NCBI GenBank assembly: GCA_031281225.1
Contig: JAITFQ010000066.1
Location: forward strand, 1-46,975
Direction of reading: 5' to 3'
Source: Chitinispirillales bacterium
GTDB lineage: Bacteria; Fibrobacterota; Chitinivibrionia; Chitinivibrionales; Chitinispirillaceae
DNA: 46,975 bases
Shown: one piece after another, positions 1-8,832 of the stretch
Numbering within the stretch: the stretch's first letter is position 1
Layout: every line of letters starts with the position of its first letter
Position numbers and translations under genes: made by a program
Notes under the pieces: model-generated
What the model was told of the DNA's origin: nothing
Databases searched by the model: none
Seen by the model: only the letters and a program-made list of their open reading frames with translations

Positions 1-590
1 TATTTTCCAACACAGGTATCACCATGACCGGCTCAACCATCGGCACCCCTGAGTATATGTCCCCCGAACAGGCGCAGGGGAAGAAAATCGACGTACAGTC
101 CGACATCTACTCACTTGGGATACTGATGTACGAAATGCTGACCGGCAAACCGCCGTTTGTAGCCAATAACTCAATGGCCGTAGCCTACAAGCAAGTGCAC
201 GAAGTGCCGATCCCCCCATCCGCCAAACGTAAGGACACGCCTAAACTTTTAGAGCTTATCATACTGAAAGCCCTAAAAAAAGAGAAACGTGAACGCTACG
301 CGTCGGTAGAGGAATTTTTGAGGGATTTAGACAAGGTTGACCCCGCGGAGCGCGTTGAACACACCACCGTTAAATTCGACCGCACCGTCGCGAGGCCCAG
401 CAAGAGCGAAACAAGATCAATAGCCGCGCAGGAGCGCCGCATAGTCGACCGGCGGCACAATTCGGGCGGCGCGGCCGCGCCGATTTTCAGCAAAGCCTAC
501 TGGGCGGCGATGGTCAAAACCCAATGGCTCTCATGGCTGGCGATAGCGGCGCTAGGAACAGCGTTTGTAATGCACGTAGTGAATCCGTAG
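1..590 (+). CDS. Serine/threonine protein kinase, C-terminal part (5' end outside window)
   Basis: The reading frame is open from base 3 to the stop at 588-590, so the gene begins upstream; the ATG at 24 is internal. The visible part is the C-lobe of a Hanks-type Ser/Thr kinase: the activation-segment end GTPEYMSPEQ (the APE-motif equivalent), then DIYSLGILMYEMLTGKPPF, which matches the conserved DxWSxG helix region, and the helical end of the fold with ERYASVEEFLRDL. After the kinase domain comes a basic linker of about 50 residues and one hydrophobic segment (WLSWLAIAALGTAFVMHVV) close to the C-terminus. That suggests a tail-anchored membrane kinase without an extracellular PASTA or sensor domain. 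The ATP-binding and catalytic loops lie outside the window, so activity cannot be judged. Confidence 0.85.
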   Translation, partial: FSNTGITMTGSTIGTPEYMSPEQAQGKKIDVQSDIYSLGILMYEMLTGKPPFVANNSMAVAYKQVHEVPIPPSAKRKDTPKLLELIILKALKKEKRERYASVEEFLRDLDKVDPAERVEHTTVKFDRTVARPSKSETRSIAAQERRIVDRRHNSGGAAAPIFSKAYWAAMVKTQWLSWLAIAALGTAFVMHVVNP

Positions 591-603
591 TGCAAACGGT
601 TAC

Positions 604-621
604 GGCGCGATTTATCGCGCC
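604..621. terminator. Perfect hairpin between convergent genes
   Basis: GGCGCGAT-TT-ATCGCGCC is an 8-bp perfect inverted repeat in the gap between the kinase stop and the stop of the convergent PorV-like gene, whose last codons it overlaps. Position and symmetry fit a bidirectional transcription stop, but neither side has a clear T-run, so the role is a guess. Confidence 0.3.
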
Positions 622-1889
622 CCGTTTTCGATCTCGTCCGCTGACGGCTGCTCTTCTTCCGTCGATTCCAGCGATTCTGCCTCTACATCTGATTCTGATT
701 TCTCCGATTCCGATTCTTCTGATTCTTCTTCTTCAAATTCTTCCTCGGCCGTTTCTTCTATCGGCGTTTCCTCCGTTTCCTCTGTTTCTTCCGGTAGTTC
801 TTCTTCCACAATTTCCATCTCAACGATCTCTTCCTCAGCAACAACTTCTTCTACTAACGGCGTCTCCGGTTTTTCCTGTTGTACCGATACCGGAACCGAT
901 GCCGGCGTTGGCGCAATGTTTCTTCGTTGCGCGTTGCCACCGCCTAAACGGTATGTGAACGCCATGCTCCACTTCATCTCGTAGTCGCTCACAAATTTTG
1001 TAGGCACAAACGCCGCGTCGAATGTTATTCTATCTATGTTCAGGCCCAGGCCAAATGACATGACTTCGTAGTCCCAGCCAATCCGTTTTCCAATTCTCAG
1101 GCTGACGGACGGCAATACGTTTACTTCAAGCCCTACGGGTACGGTCAGTTTTCCGTCCTCGTCGCTGTGGACTACGTCGGCCGCGACGGTGAAGGGGAGT
1201 GATTGCAGGGTGTCTGTCCATGCCGCTCCGGCCCTTATGAACTTCGGCACTTGCGAACCGCCCCATCCCCACGTGGAGCGGCTTTCGCCAAACCCCCTGC
1301 ACCATGCTAAATGGTGGAACATCGCCGCGCCAAGATTCAGTTTATCGCCGGCAAGTTTATAGCCAAGTCCTGCGCCAAGCGTAATCGCCCTGTAATTGTC
1401 CAACACCCAAATACGATCGTCGGCCATATTCAAACTTAACGCTACCGACAAATTTTCGCGGATAACCCCCGCGCTCACCGAACCGATTGTCGTGCTGCTC
1501 GACACGGGGGACCCCTCGCCCCTTTCGTCGCGGGTTTCGAAGCCGACAGAGCTGGAGTAGAAACTGAAAGCGGTAAACATATCGGGCAGAACCATCGCCG
1601 ACTCAAAACCGCCCTTGCTCACCCCGCCGGGCATTTGGCCGAACTCGGCGGAGACGTAGGACATTCCGGAAAAGAACGGCTGCGCGGGGTTGTAGTAGCG
1701 GAACCCCCACCCGCCAAGCGCCGTCCCAACGGAACCCATCGCGATATTTCTAGGGTTAATCGGCTCCTCAAGCATCATAAACCCATAACCGCGGTTACGT
1801 GGGTCGTCGTTGTCCTGAGAGTGCGCGGGGGTGATGGCTGCTATCAGCAGTATCAGTAACGATATAATGGATATGGCATTTTTATACAT
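612..1889 (-). CDS. PorV/PorQ-like outer-membrane beta-barrel protein with acidic C-terminal tail
   Basis: A 425-residue protein with a clear signal peptide (hydrophobic run, cleavage near AHSQD). The body resembles the PorV/PorQ (UPF0164-like) outer-membrane barrels linked to type IX secretion: an early NPRNIAMGSVGTALGG segment, FRYYNPAQP, and alternating amphipathic strands such as SVALSLNMADDRIW and ITLGAGLGYKLAG, ending with MKWSMAFTYRLGGG. From about residue 339 to the end, 87 residues are almost all Glu, Ser, Thr and Val, a low-complexity acidic tail not usual in the family. It lies downstream of a second PorV-like gene on the same strand but has its own promoter-like sequence (1939-1967). 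An AAGGA ribosome site sits about 11 nt before the ATG. Likely role: outer-membrane component or shuttle for surface-protein export; the substrate is unknown. Confidence 0.7.
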   Translation of the reverse strand: MYKNAISIISLLILLIAAITPAHSQDNDDPRNRGYGFMMLEEPINPRNIAMGSVGTALGGWGFRYYNPAQPFFSGMSYVSAEFGQMPGGVSKGGFESAMVLPDMFTAFSFYSSSVGFETRDERGEGSPVSSSTTIGSVSAGVIRENLSVALSLNMADDRIWVLDNYRAITLGAGLGYKLAGDKLNLGAAMFHHLAWCRGFGESRSTWGWGGSQVPKFIRAGAAWTDTLQSLPFTVAADVVHSDEDGKLTVPVGLEVNVLPSVSLRIGKRIGWDYEVMSFGLGLNIDRITFDAAFVPTKFVSDYEMKWSMAFTYRLGGGNAQRRNIAPTPASVPVSVQQEKPETPLVEEVVAEEEIVEMEIVEEELPEETEETEETPIEETAEEEFEEEESEESESEKSESDVEAESLESTEEEQPSADEIENGAR

Positions 1890-1938
1890 TAATAAAATTC
1901 CTTATTAATTAACGAAGATATAACCGCATGTAGGTATA

Positions 1939-1967
1939 AATATACATAATGGTATGAGTAAGGTCAA
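1939..1967 (-). promoter_or_regulatory. Sigma-70-type promoter for the PorV-like gene
   Basis: On the minus strand TTGACC (1962-1967), a 17-bp spacer and TATATT (1939-1944) lie about 50 bp before the start codon at 1889. Both hexamers are close to consensus with ideal spacing. Confidence 0.55.
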
Positions 1968-1982
1968 AATTACAAAATAAAG

Positions 1983-3053
1983 TCAAAATTTCACAGTAAC
2001 ATCAATCTGCTGATCCCCGCCCGCCCAAATTCTATCCGTGGTGATCGAATAGTTAAAAAACATCCCGTGCCTTATCCGCGTCAGGTGATATGAAAACCCC
2101 GCCGCTATTCGCGGGGAGAACCCGTCGCGGTATGCGTCGAAATCGCGGTAGATGTCGCCGTTTAATTCCAAATCTGCAATGCCGGCTTTCAACACCAAAT
2201 CGTCGACGAACCTCCAGCTCGCGCCGACTGCTGCCACCATTTCGGGGCGGCCGATGTATGAGCCGTTGCCATCCATCAGATAGATTGCGGCGTTGGCGCT
2301 CCACGTGAAGTCACGTTCGGAGAGTTTTAGTTTGTGAGAGGACGCGAGGGTGAGTACCGGCGGGATGATTTTGTCTATTATGGGAGATAAGCCGGTACCT
2401 AAATAGATGTCCCATGAATTGCGCGAAAACAGCAGGTTTTTTATCGATGCGGAGAGTGTCAGGTCGGGCGTCATCTTGTACGACGCGGCGACGTCTATCG
2501 CGCCGATTGACGTTAGCGACGAGTTATATATCGAACCGTCTAGATCAATGTATGTGGGCAGGCTTTGGTAATTTATGGATACCGAGCTGCCTACGGTAAA
2601 GCGCCGCGATACAAGATATCCCGCGCCGACTTTCAGCGATACCGCCGACCACGCCATGGGGTTCAGGAGGCGTTCCTCGACCACCTCGCCGCCGCTGTAA
2701 TATCCATCATACATATTGTCCAAAAACGGGTCGCCCCTGTACACAAAAGCCACCCCCATGCCAACACGCGGGGGCACTCTGAAATCGTATGACGCCCACG
2801 CTTCCGTGCGGCCAAGCGACCGTATGCCGGTGCCGAGCGACGCTTTGCTGTTTCTGAGCTGCGCGAGCTGCGACGGGTTGTACCACGCGAGCATGTATTC
2901 TGGGTCGGCAGCCACCGCCCCGCCCATTCCCGAAGCCCAAGCGCCGGCTGGCAGCCTGAATATCGCGTCGGGGAGGCCGGCGTGGTGGGCAGCGTAAGCT
3001 GTGTTATTTATGGTAATAACAAGCGTGATTATCCAAAACGCGAACCTTGTCAT
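1983..3053 (-). CDS. Second PorV/PorQ-like outer-membrane protein
   Basis: I chose the ATG at 3053, which gives an immediate signal peptide (MTRFAFWIITLVITINNTAYA) and 356 residues. A longer frame from a TTG at 3137 would add 28 residues and overlap the upstream gene. The mature protein has the family landmarks near the N-terminus (LPAGAWASGMGGAVAADPEYMLAWYNPSQ, seen here in two parts) followed by regular beta-strand alternation, ending in aromatic VTVKF, typical of an outer-membrane barrel C-terminus. It shares the layout of the neighbouring 425-residue protein but lacks the acidic tail. It follows the FlgD-tailed gene by about 58 bp and probably belongs to the lolA operon. Paralogous PorV-like barrels are common in type IX-secreting phyla, where PorV carries cargo to the attachment complex; the role here is inferred. 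Confidence 0.65.
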   Translation of the reverse strand: MTRFAFWIITLVITINNTAYAAHHAGLPDAIFRLPAGAWASGMGGAVAADPEYMLAWYNPSQLAQLRNSKASLGTGIRSLGRTEAWASYDFRVPPRVGMGVAFVYRGDPFLDNMYDGYYSGGEVVEERLLNPMAWSAVSLKVGAGYLVSRRFTVGSSVSINYQSLPTYIDLDGSIYNSSLTSIGAIDVAASYKMTPDLTLSASIKNLLFSRNSWDIYLGTGLSPIIDKIIPPVLTLASSHKLKLSERDFTWSANAAIYLMDGNGSYIGRPEMVAAVGASWRFVDDLVLKAGIADLELNGDIYRDFDAYRDGFSPRIAAGFSYHLTRIRHGMFFNYSITTDRIWAGGDQQIDVTVKF

Positions 3054-3111
3054 TCTCGAAGAGAATGATTTTGTCGACGACACGCCGATTGTCCCGGTAG
3101 CGGGCTTAATT

Positions 3112-4716
3112 TTATCTTGCGAGTACGACTTTGCCAAAGAAACGCTCTCCGCCGGTAGAGGTTATTTTGAAATAGTAAACGCCCGGCGATACCATCCTGC
3201 CGGACGCGTTTGTCCCGTCCCAAAAATCGCGGGCGGGGTCGGTGGAGCGGCCCGAGGCGCTGTTGGCGCCGCTAGCGCGGGGCGCTCCCCTAACGACTGT
3301 TCTGACTAACGCCATATTATAGTCATAGACCCTGATTGTAACATTGCCCTCTCTCCTCAGATTGTAAACAAATACGCACCTATCATACTTGTTATCAAAA
3401 CTGTTGCGTATGATGCCGGGTAACGCGTAAGCTTTTCCGGGCGCGACCGGGCTGACGTGGCGGGAGTGCGAAAAGCGATAGTCGGTGTGTCCGGCTGTCA
3501 ACGGATTTATTGATTCGCTGACATAAACTCCCGTCTCCGCGGCGACTATTAAAATCCCCGCGGTGTCTGTGCGCGGCAGGAAGATGATGTCGTTGATTTT
3601 GGGGTTAGGATCGTTTCCGGCATTTGCGAGCATAGAGCGGAAATTGGCCGGCGTTAATATCTCGGACAGGTGATTCTCCCGCGCGGTAGCGTCTTGCGCA
3701 GTGTCGGCGAACAGGGCGGCGCGGTTGTCGTCAAAAAGAACGTACATGCCCCCGTTGATGGCAGGAAAAACGGAAAATCGTGCGCGGGTGTCAACCGTCC
3801 TGAACCATTGCCCCGAATCGTCATCATAACTATAAAGCAAGGTGTCATTTTCACTATCGCGCCTTACAGCCATAAAGGCGTAGAGTGCCGATACATCCTT
3901 CTTGCTGACCGTGAACGCAGCGACGAATGAAACAAACGTTTCTCCTGTTGATGCCGATAACGGGTTCGGGGAGGCATGCAGCGTGTCCCATGTTTTTTCG
4001 CTGGCGCCGGGGTTGTATGACCAAATTATGGCCGGCGTAGTGACAATAATTGAGTTGCCGGCGGGACTCGCGTTAACCGACAGCACAAGCCTCGAGCGCC
4101 GGCGGGCATCTTCCGCTGATTCGTCGGAGGTCATGTTTTGCGGAGGGACAGCACTCGCGTCGCCGGGCTTAATTGCGCTGACGCTGTTGTCTTGCGGATT
4201 ATATCTGACCAGCCCGCCATTATTAAACGGCGCCCAAAAACTGCCGTGTGAATATACCACGCTGCCCGCGGGGTTGGCCATGTCCCGATCTGGGCCTTGC
4301 GCTCCGTCGGAAAATCTGAAAGATACCTCTTGCTGCCTGTTACCCGTATGGTCGAAATGCCAAAAACCTCTCCTGTTCAGAACATTAGATTGATACATGT
4401 CAATAAGCGCAGCAACCCCGCCACCCCCAAAAGCCATCCCCCAATATCTTAGCGACAGGTCGTCCACCTCAAATCCAAGCCATCCGCCGGAAACATCATT
4501 CGATGTTCTGTAATTAAACCCCCGCTCGGTAGCGAGCCACACCGTATCGCCACTCCCCGCAAGCCCGATGATATTGTTGCTTGTCAATACGCGCGTTTCG
4601 CGGAACTGGGCGGAGACGGTCAGTACGATTATCACAAAAATTATCGGAGCGACACGGACGGCGCGTGTAATACCGATGGTGCGGTTTCGGCAGTATTTGT
4701 TGATTAAAGACATCAT
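3112..4716 (-). CDS. Secreted beta-propeller-like protein with FlgD-type C-terminal domain
   Basis: A 534-residue exported protein. After an N-terminal basic and hydrophobic signal (APIIFVIIVLTVSAQ), the body has repeated propeller-like motifs (GSGDTVWLATERGFNY, AGILIVAAETGVYVSES), like the two-component-regulator type propellers. The last 80 or so residues form a FlgD-Ig-like domain: RVYDYNMALVRTVV, then FWDGTNASGRMVSPGVYYFK and a basic end KVVLAR. In Bacteroidota and Fibrobacterota such a tail is used as a surface-sorting domain. The start overlaps the lolA stop (TGATGATG arrangement), so translation is probably coupled. Together with the two PorV-like genes downstream, this suggests a locus for making an outer-surface complex. 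Confidence 0.65.
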   Translation of the reverse strand: MMSLINKYCRNRTIGITRAVRVAPIIFVIIVLTVSAQFRETRVLTSNNIIGLAGSGDTVWLATERGFNYRTSNDVSGGWLGFEVDDLSLRYWGMAFGGGGVAALIDMYQSNVLNRRGFWHFDHTGNRQQEVSFRFSDGAQGPDRDMANPAGSVVYSHGSFWAPFNNGGLVRYNPQDNSVSAIKPGDASAVPPQNMTSDESAEDARRRSRLVLSVNASPAGNSIIVTTPAIIWSYNPGASEKTWDTLHASPNPLSASTGETFVSFVAAFTVSKKDVSALYAFMAVRRDSENDTLLYSYDDDSGQWFRTVDTRARFSVFPAINGGMYVLFDDNRAALFADTAQDATARENHLSEILTPANFRSMLANAGNDPNPKINDIIFLPRTDTAGILIVAAETGVYVSESINPLTAGHTDYRFSHSRHVSPVAPGKAYALPGIIRNSFDNKYDRCVFVYNLRREGNVTIRVYDYNMALVRTVVRGAPRASGANSASGRSTDPARDFWDGTNASGRMVSPGVYYFKITSTGGERFFGKVVLAR

Positions 4717-5348
4717 TCATCCCTCATATCAAGTACCTCAACCCCCCGCGGGGCCCTGAATTGAAAAACGTCGTTTCTCGCCGGCCTGTCAAACTCCGTT
4801 CTCTTGAACGTGTACGTGTGGATGTTGTCATTCGCGTCTGTCAATCTCAGTGTGTTTATGATTCCGCTGCTTCGATTGACGTTGACATCTATCCTCTTAT
4901 ACCCGTCGCCGATAACCGCCCCATCGCCGCTCCAGGAGAAGTTAACCGTCCCGTTGCGCTGTGGCTCCGCCTGGAATGTGCGGCTTGATAAAAACGAAGA
5001 GAGCAGCGCCGACGGAACCGTCGCCGCGTCGATATCCGAAAAGTTTCGCACGACGACCTGCGAGTTCCGCTCGTTGTACTGCCAAAAAGTCGTTCCATCG
5101 CTAACAAAAACCTCCCGCCCCAAGGTCACCCTAAACCTGTCCCCCGGCGCGATTACCAATTCCCCGCTCCTCTTCTCCTCTCGCTCCCTAACGCTCCAGT
5201 ATATGCTGTGGTCAAACGTCGCGTTAACCGCCCGCACCCCGCCATAATTCCTCTGAATCGACGCCAAGACATCCGCCTCGCCCGCCCGTGCGGGAACGGA
5301 GACCGCCAAAATCACTAACGACAAAAAAACAACAGCCCCAAATCGCAC
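4713..5348 (-). CDS. lolA: LolA-family periplasmic lipoprotein carrier
   Basis: 211 residues with a signal peptide (VVFLSLVILAVSVPARAGEA). The mature part matches LolA: an N-terminal helix with NYGGVRAVNATFDHSIYW, the open half-barrel strands GELVIAPGDRFRVTLG, SDGTTFWQYNERNSQVVV (18 residues, the family's conserved strand pair), and NTLRLTDANDNIHTYTF. LolA takes lipoproteins from LolCDE and hands them to the outer membrane. The start is GTG at 5348 with AAAGGATGG just upstream; no ATG fits better. It is first in a run of four minus-strand envelope genes and overlaps the next gene by 4 bp. Confidence 0.8.
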   Translation of the reverse strand: MRFGAVVFLSLVILAVSVPARAGEADVLASIQRNYGGVRAVNATFDHSIYWSVREREEKRSGELVIAPGDRFRVTLGREVFVSDGTTFWQYNERNSQVVVRNFSDIDAATVPSALLSSFLSSRTFQAEPQRNGTVNFSWSGDGAVIGDGYKRIDVNVNRSSGIINTLRLTDANDNIHTYTFKRTEFDRPARNDVFQFRAPRGVEVLDMRDE

Positions 5349-5394
5349 AAAACCATCCTTTCAAAAAGTCGCCGGCTACGATTTCAACATAGGT

Positions 5395-5423
5395 ATAATA
5401 GTTTATGCCCACATAAATAGCAA
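5395..5423 (-). promoter_or_regulatory. Sigma-70-type promoter for the lolA operon
   Basis: Minus-strand TTGCTA (5418-5423), 17-bp spacer, TATTAT (5395-5400), about 45 bp upstream of the lolA GTG. Confidence 0.55.
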
Positions 5424-5449
5424 GTTCTTTTTTGATTATTCGATCGCTT

Positions 5450-5527
5450 CAACACCTTTTCACAGGGATTATAGGGATCGCTCATAGCTCCGGTAGCAAT
5501 TACACCGCGCTTGCGTTCTTTCGACAG
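5450..5527 (-). pseudogene. Fragment of an SPL-like radical-SAM protein
   Basis: In one minus-strand frame the stretch reads LSKERKRGVIATGAMSDPYN followed by PCEKVL. This resembles, from memory, the TGAMSDPYNPFE region of the SplB/DNA-photolyase-like radical-SAM family. No upstream CxxxCxxC cluster or downstream barrel is present and the frame runs directly into unrelated sequence, so it is a remnant of roughly 26 codons. Confidence 0.4.
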
Positions 5528-5532
5528 GTCGC

Positions 5533-5590
5533 CGGCTTGGTATACGTCACCGGAAAGCCCGATACGGGGTGCGCGGCGGCCGTGGTGGGT
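5533..5590 (-). pseudogene. 5' fragment of the CatB-like acetyltransferase gene
   Basis: About 50 bp nearly match the beginning of the intact acetyltransferase gene at 18067-18699, in the same orientation; translated, it gives HPVSGFPVTYTKPA against HPVSGFPVTYIKPT there. The rest of the gene is missing. It abuts the radical-SAM fragment and the 3' end of hsdR. Confidence 0.6.
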
Positions 5591-5628
5591 TAGGAGGAGG
5601 TGGTAGAGGGATTGGGGGCTTAATTTTT

Positions 5629-8600
5629 TCACGCCACCCACGCATACCCCATCATCGCCTGATCAACAATGTGTTCATACACGATATTGCTTTTTACCGC
5701 AAAAATATCACGGTCATAACAATCCGGCAAGGATGTATTCAAACAATCACAAATCGTCGACCGCACACGCTCTTTGGGTTGCGGGTCATTGTGCCAGCCA
5801 ACTACAAATAATTCGCTCTTTTTGGCAAGCAAGGTCGCGTATAGTTTCTTTGCCGCTAATTTGACACGTTTTTCCTCATCCTTAGTGAGTCTGTCCTTGC
5901 GGAGCAAATCAAAAATTTCAAGCTCCGCTTCGGATAATTCTTCTTTAATATGCCGCTCTTCCTCTGCACGAAGCTCTTCCATAAATTTCAGTATCTTTTC
6001 ATAAAAAACATCGCTCTGCGAGCCGCCGGCGTTGTAAGCGTCTATGATATTTCTAAAACGTTCGGCGAAATCAGAACGTGTGACATTTCGTCGGAGCATT
6101 TGCTCTATCTTTTTTTCGATATGTTCACGAAGATCGGCGATTAAAATATTTCTGTATCTTGCCGCTCTGAATCTATCACGCAATCCATCAACGTCTATTT
6201 TCGACAAGTCAATTTCTCTGCCAAACTCCGGAATCGTGTATACCAACGCATCCTCCTCAACCTGTACGCTTTCATCGAGAAGCCCACCAACCCGCTTTTT
6301 AGCCGCTTCTAACTTATCAGGTCTGATTGTACCGTCTATGACGCCGCGCAAATAGAGTATTGCCTCTTTATTGATTGGGTCAAAGTCCATATTGAAAATA
6401 TCCGGACGCAAAGATTCATACAAATTATCAACGGTGTTAGCGAGCGTTCTAAACTCATTGCGAACTTCGTCGTTGCTGAGAATCGTATTTGCGAATTGGT
6501 GGAACAGCGACATTTTACGAAATGTATCTTCTACCGCAATAGCGCGGCTGAGGTCTATTTCCTGCTTGCTGCAAAATTCCAGCGTCATTTCAATAGCCTG
6601 ATTCAACTGTTCAAGAAGCCGCTCAATATCCTTGACCGGCATTGCCTCGCCGCCATCGGAAGCATAATCGGCAAGCGCGCGTCTCAAGTATTTGAACACA
6701 TCAAGAAAATCAACGACAACGCCATTCTCCTTATCGGGGAAAACGCGATTTGCCCGCGCGATAGCCTGCATTAGCGTATGCCCCTTCATCGGCTTGTCTA
6801 AATACAGCGTAGACACAGACGGCGCGTCAAATCCGGTAAGCCACATAGCGCAAATAAACACAAGCGACAACGGATGGTCAGGGTTTTTGAAATTGTCCTC
6901 AATGTCTGCCCCGTCCTCATCAAATTCAGCCATACGATTACGGTGGGCGGTTACAGATAAACCCTCATTTTTAAACTTGCTTTCCTCATCCGCGTCTTCG
7001 CTGATAACAACCGCCATTTGTACGCTTCGCATGTAGTCGACTATTGATTTAAGATTGTCGCGCTCCTCTTCACTCGCAGCCCTTGTGATGTCGGCATTTA
7101 GCTTTTTTATCTCCTCCCGCCAATAAAACGACACCTTATCATACATCTTAACCGCAGTAAACTTGTCTACCGAAATCACCATGCCTTTGCCGCGAAAACC
7201 GCGATACGGGAAATGACGGACAATATGCCGCGCCACAGCGTCGAGACGGTCGTCACGCTTGATAACCTCCATCTCCTGCGCGTAATAATTCTCCAAACGC
7301 CTTTGTTCCGCGTCCGTTAGATTTTCACTCTCCAATATCTCCGAAAAATCATTATCAAAAAAGTCGTTCCGCAGCTCAACCTCCGGCACACGCTTCACAT
7401 AATAAAGCGGGACAGTAGCGCCATCTGTAACCGATTCCGCGAAATTATACTCACTGACATAATCGCCAAACCATTGATTAGTCAACCGCCTGCTGCCAAG
7501 CAGCGGCGTACCCGTGAAAGCGATGTACTGCGCGTTAGGTAAACCTGTCCGCATATTTTCCGCCAAATCCTTATACTGCGTTCTGTGGGCTTCGTCCACA
7601 AACACGATAATATCATCGCGCTCGGAAAGAATCGGATATTTTTTCCCTTTGTCGTAGCGAAATTTATGAATCAACGTAAATAAAATACCCTTATTTGTTT
7701 TCAACTCCTCGCGCAAGGCGGCGCTGTTTGCAGGTTTGCATTTTTCCCTGTCGCCCATAAAACCACTGCGGAGAAACGTTTTGTAAATTTGCCCGTCCAA
7801 GTCATCACGGTCGGTAACAATTAAAAATGTAAAATTGCCGATACATTTACGCTTTACTTTCCGCGCCAACATCACCATAGAATAACTTTTGCCGCTGCCC
7901 TGCGTGTGCCAAAACACACCAAGCCTGCCTTTAAGCTCGCTGCGTTTTTCAAAAGCGTAAAAGGCATTATTCACGCCGTGATACTGATGATTCTTCGCGA
8001 TAATTTTACTTTTGACCACACCGCCTTTTCGTTGATCAAACAAAACAAAGTTCTCAATATAATCAAGCAATGCGTCCGGCCTGCAAAGCCCGCGTATGAA
8101 ATACTCAAGGCTGACACAGTCCTCACGTATAGCTAAACGATCGGGATTTTCTTTTTCGTCGGCGATTTTCAACCATTCAAAAAAATGCTCGTAACCCGCA
8201 GAAAAACTGCCGAGCCGGGTCTCCATACCATTGGAGAGAACGCAAATCTGATTGTAGTTGAACAACCACGGAATATCACGCCGATAATCTGTCAGGTTCT
8301 TGTCGTAAGCGTTCTTGACGTTGATGTTGGAGTTTTTCAGTTCGATAAATACAAACGGCAGACCGTTGACGAAAATAATCAAGTCGGGTCTGCGCCAATG
8401 GACTTCGCCGCGAATCCACATTTGCGACGCGACGATGAAGCTGTTGTTTTCAGGGTTGCCAAAATCAATCAACCGAACTAAACCTTGCGTTTCGCGCCCG
8501 TCCTTTTTGAATGATACCTTTATCTGATTTCTGATAAATTGATAATGATTGTAATTATTTCCAAGCGGGTCGCCGTGGGCGTTGCGGCAAAGATTGTTGG

Positions 8601-8829
8601 CTGTGAGGCGTATGATGTCTTTCGGGATATCGGGGTTAAGCTCACATAATTTATTGTATAAAATGGTTGGCAGCACAACTTGCTTTTTATCATCTCTGCC
8701 TGTACCGTCGGAGAGTGTCTCAGGTTTTTCGGTGTGGCAGTTGAGATGTGAGTAGAGCGAGGCGTACTCGGAGAGCAACAGGGCGATGGCGGCGCGTTCG
8801 ATCATGTCTTCAGTGATTATTTTTGGCAT
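5629..8829 (-). CDS. hsdR: Type I restriction enzyme, R (translocase/nuclease) subunit
   Basis: 1066 residues, normal length for HsdR. The N-terminal PD-(D/E)xK nuclease is visible as RRPDLIIFVNGLPFVFIELK (D149, E163, K165). The SF2 helicase motor follows: Walker A HTQGSGKS (about 309-316), motif II DEAHRTQ, motif III FTGTPL, then the second RecA-like half with TGFDAPSVSTLYLDKP and QAIARANRVFPDKENGVVVD. A helical C-terminal region would bind HsdM/HsdS. HsdR translocates and cuts DNA lacking the methylation placed by the same complex. The ATG has a GAGGAGGT ribosome site inside the last codons of the RAYT gene, 3 nt upstream, so hsdR translation is likely coupled to that transposase. No frameshift or lost motif was seen. 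Confidence 0.95.
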   Translation of the reverse strand: MPKIITEDMIERAAIALLLSEYASLYSHLNCHTEKPETLSDGTGRDDKKQVVLPTILYNKLCELNPDIPKDIIRLTANNLCRNAHGDPLGNNYNHYQFIRNQIKVSFKKDGRETQGLVRLIDFGNPENNSFIVASQMWIRGEVHWRRPDLIIFVNGLPFVFIELKNSNINVKNAYDKNLTDYRRDIPWLFNYNQICVLSNGMETRLGSFSAGYEHFFEWLKIADEKENPDRLAIREDCVSLEYFIRGLCRPDALLDYIENFVLFDQRKGGVVKSKIIAKNHQYHGVNNAFYAFEKRSELKGRLGVFWHTQGSGKSYSMVMLARKVKRKCIGNFTFLIVTDRDDLDGQIYKTFLRSGFMGDREKCKPANSAALREELKTNKGILFTLIHKFRYDKGKKYPILSERDDIIVFVDEAHRTQYKDLAENMRTGLPNAQYIAFTGTPLLGSRRLTNQWFGDYVSEYNFAESVTDGATVPLYYVKRVPEVELRNDFFDNDFSEILESENLTDAEQRRLENYYAQEMEVIKRDDRLDAVARHIVRHFPYRGFRGKGMVISVDKFTAVKMYDKVSFYWREEIKKLNADITRAASEEERDNLKSIVDYMRSVQMAVVISEDADEESKFKNEGLSVTAHRNRMAEFDEDGADIEDNFKNPDHPLSLVFICAMWLTGFDAPSVSTLYLDKPMKGHTLMQAIARANRVFPDKENGVVVDFLDVFKYLRRALADYASDGGEAMPVKDIERLLEQLNQAIEMTLEFCSKQEIDLSRAIAVEDTFRKMSLFHQFANTILSNDEVRNEFRTLANTVDNLYESLRPDIFNMDFDPINKEAILYLRGVIDGTIRPDKLEAAKKRVGGLLDESVQVEEDALVYTIPEFGREIDLSKIDVDGLRDRFRAARYRNILIADLREHIEKKIEQMLRRNVTRSDFAERFRNIIDAYNAGGSQSDVFYEKILKFMEELRAEEERHIKEELSEAELEIFDLLRKDRLTKDEEKRVKLAAKKLYATLLAKKSELFVVGWHNDPQPKERVRSTICDCLNTSLPDCYDRDIFAVKSNIVYEHIVDQAMMGYAWVA

Positions 8830-8832
8830 ATT

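Noticed and set aside
524-958. 144-residue plus-strand Leu/Pro-rich frame
   Set aside because: It is the complement of the Glu-rich tail of the PorV-like protein, which keeps several frames open.
3053-3137. TTG start for the second PorV-like gene
   Set aside because: It would put 28 polar residues before a good signal peptide and overlap the upstream gene; the ATG at 3053 is better.
5384-5641. 85-residue ORF at the hsdR 3' end
   Set aside because: It joins pieces of two different genes and overlaps the hsdR stop; treated as debris rather than a gene.
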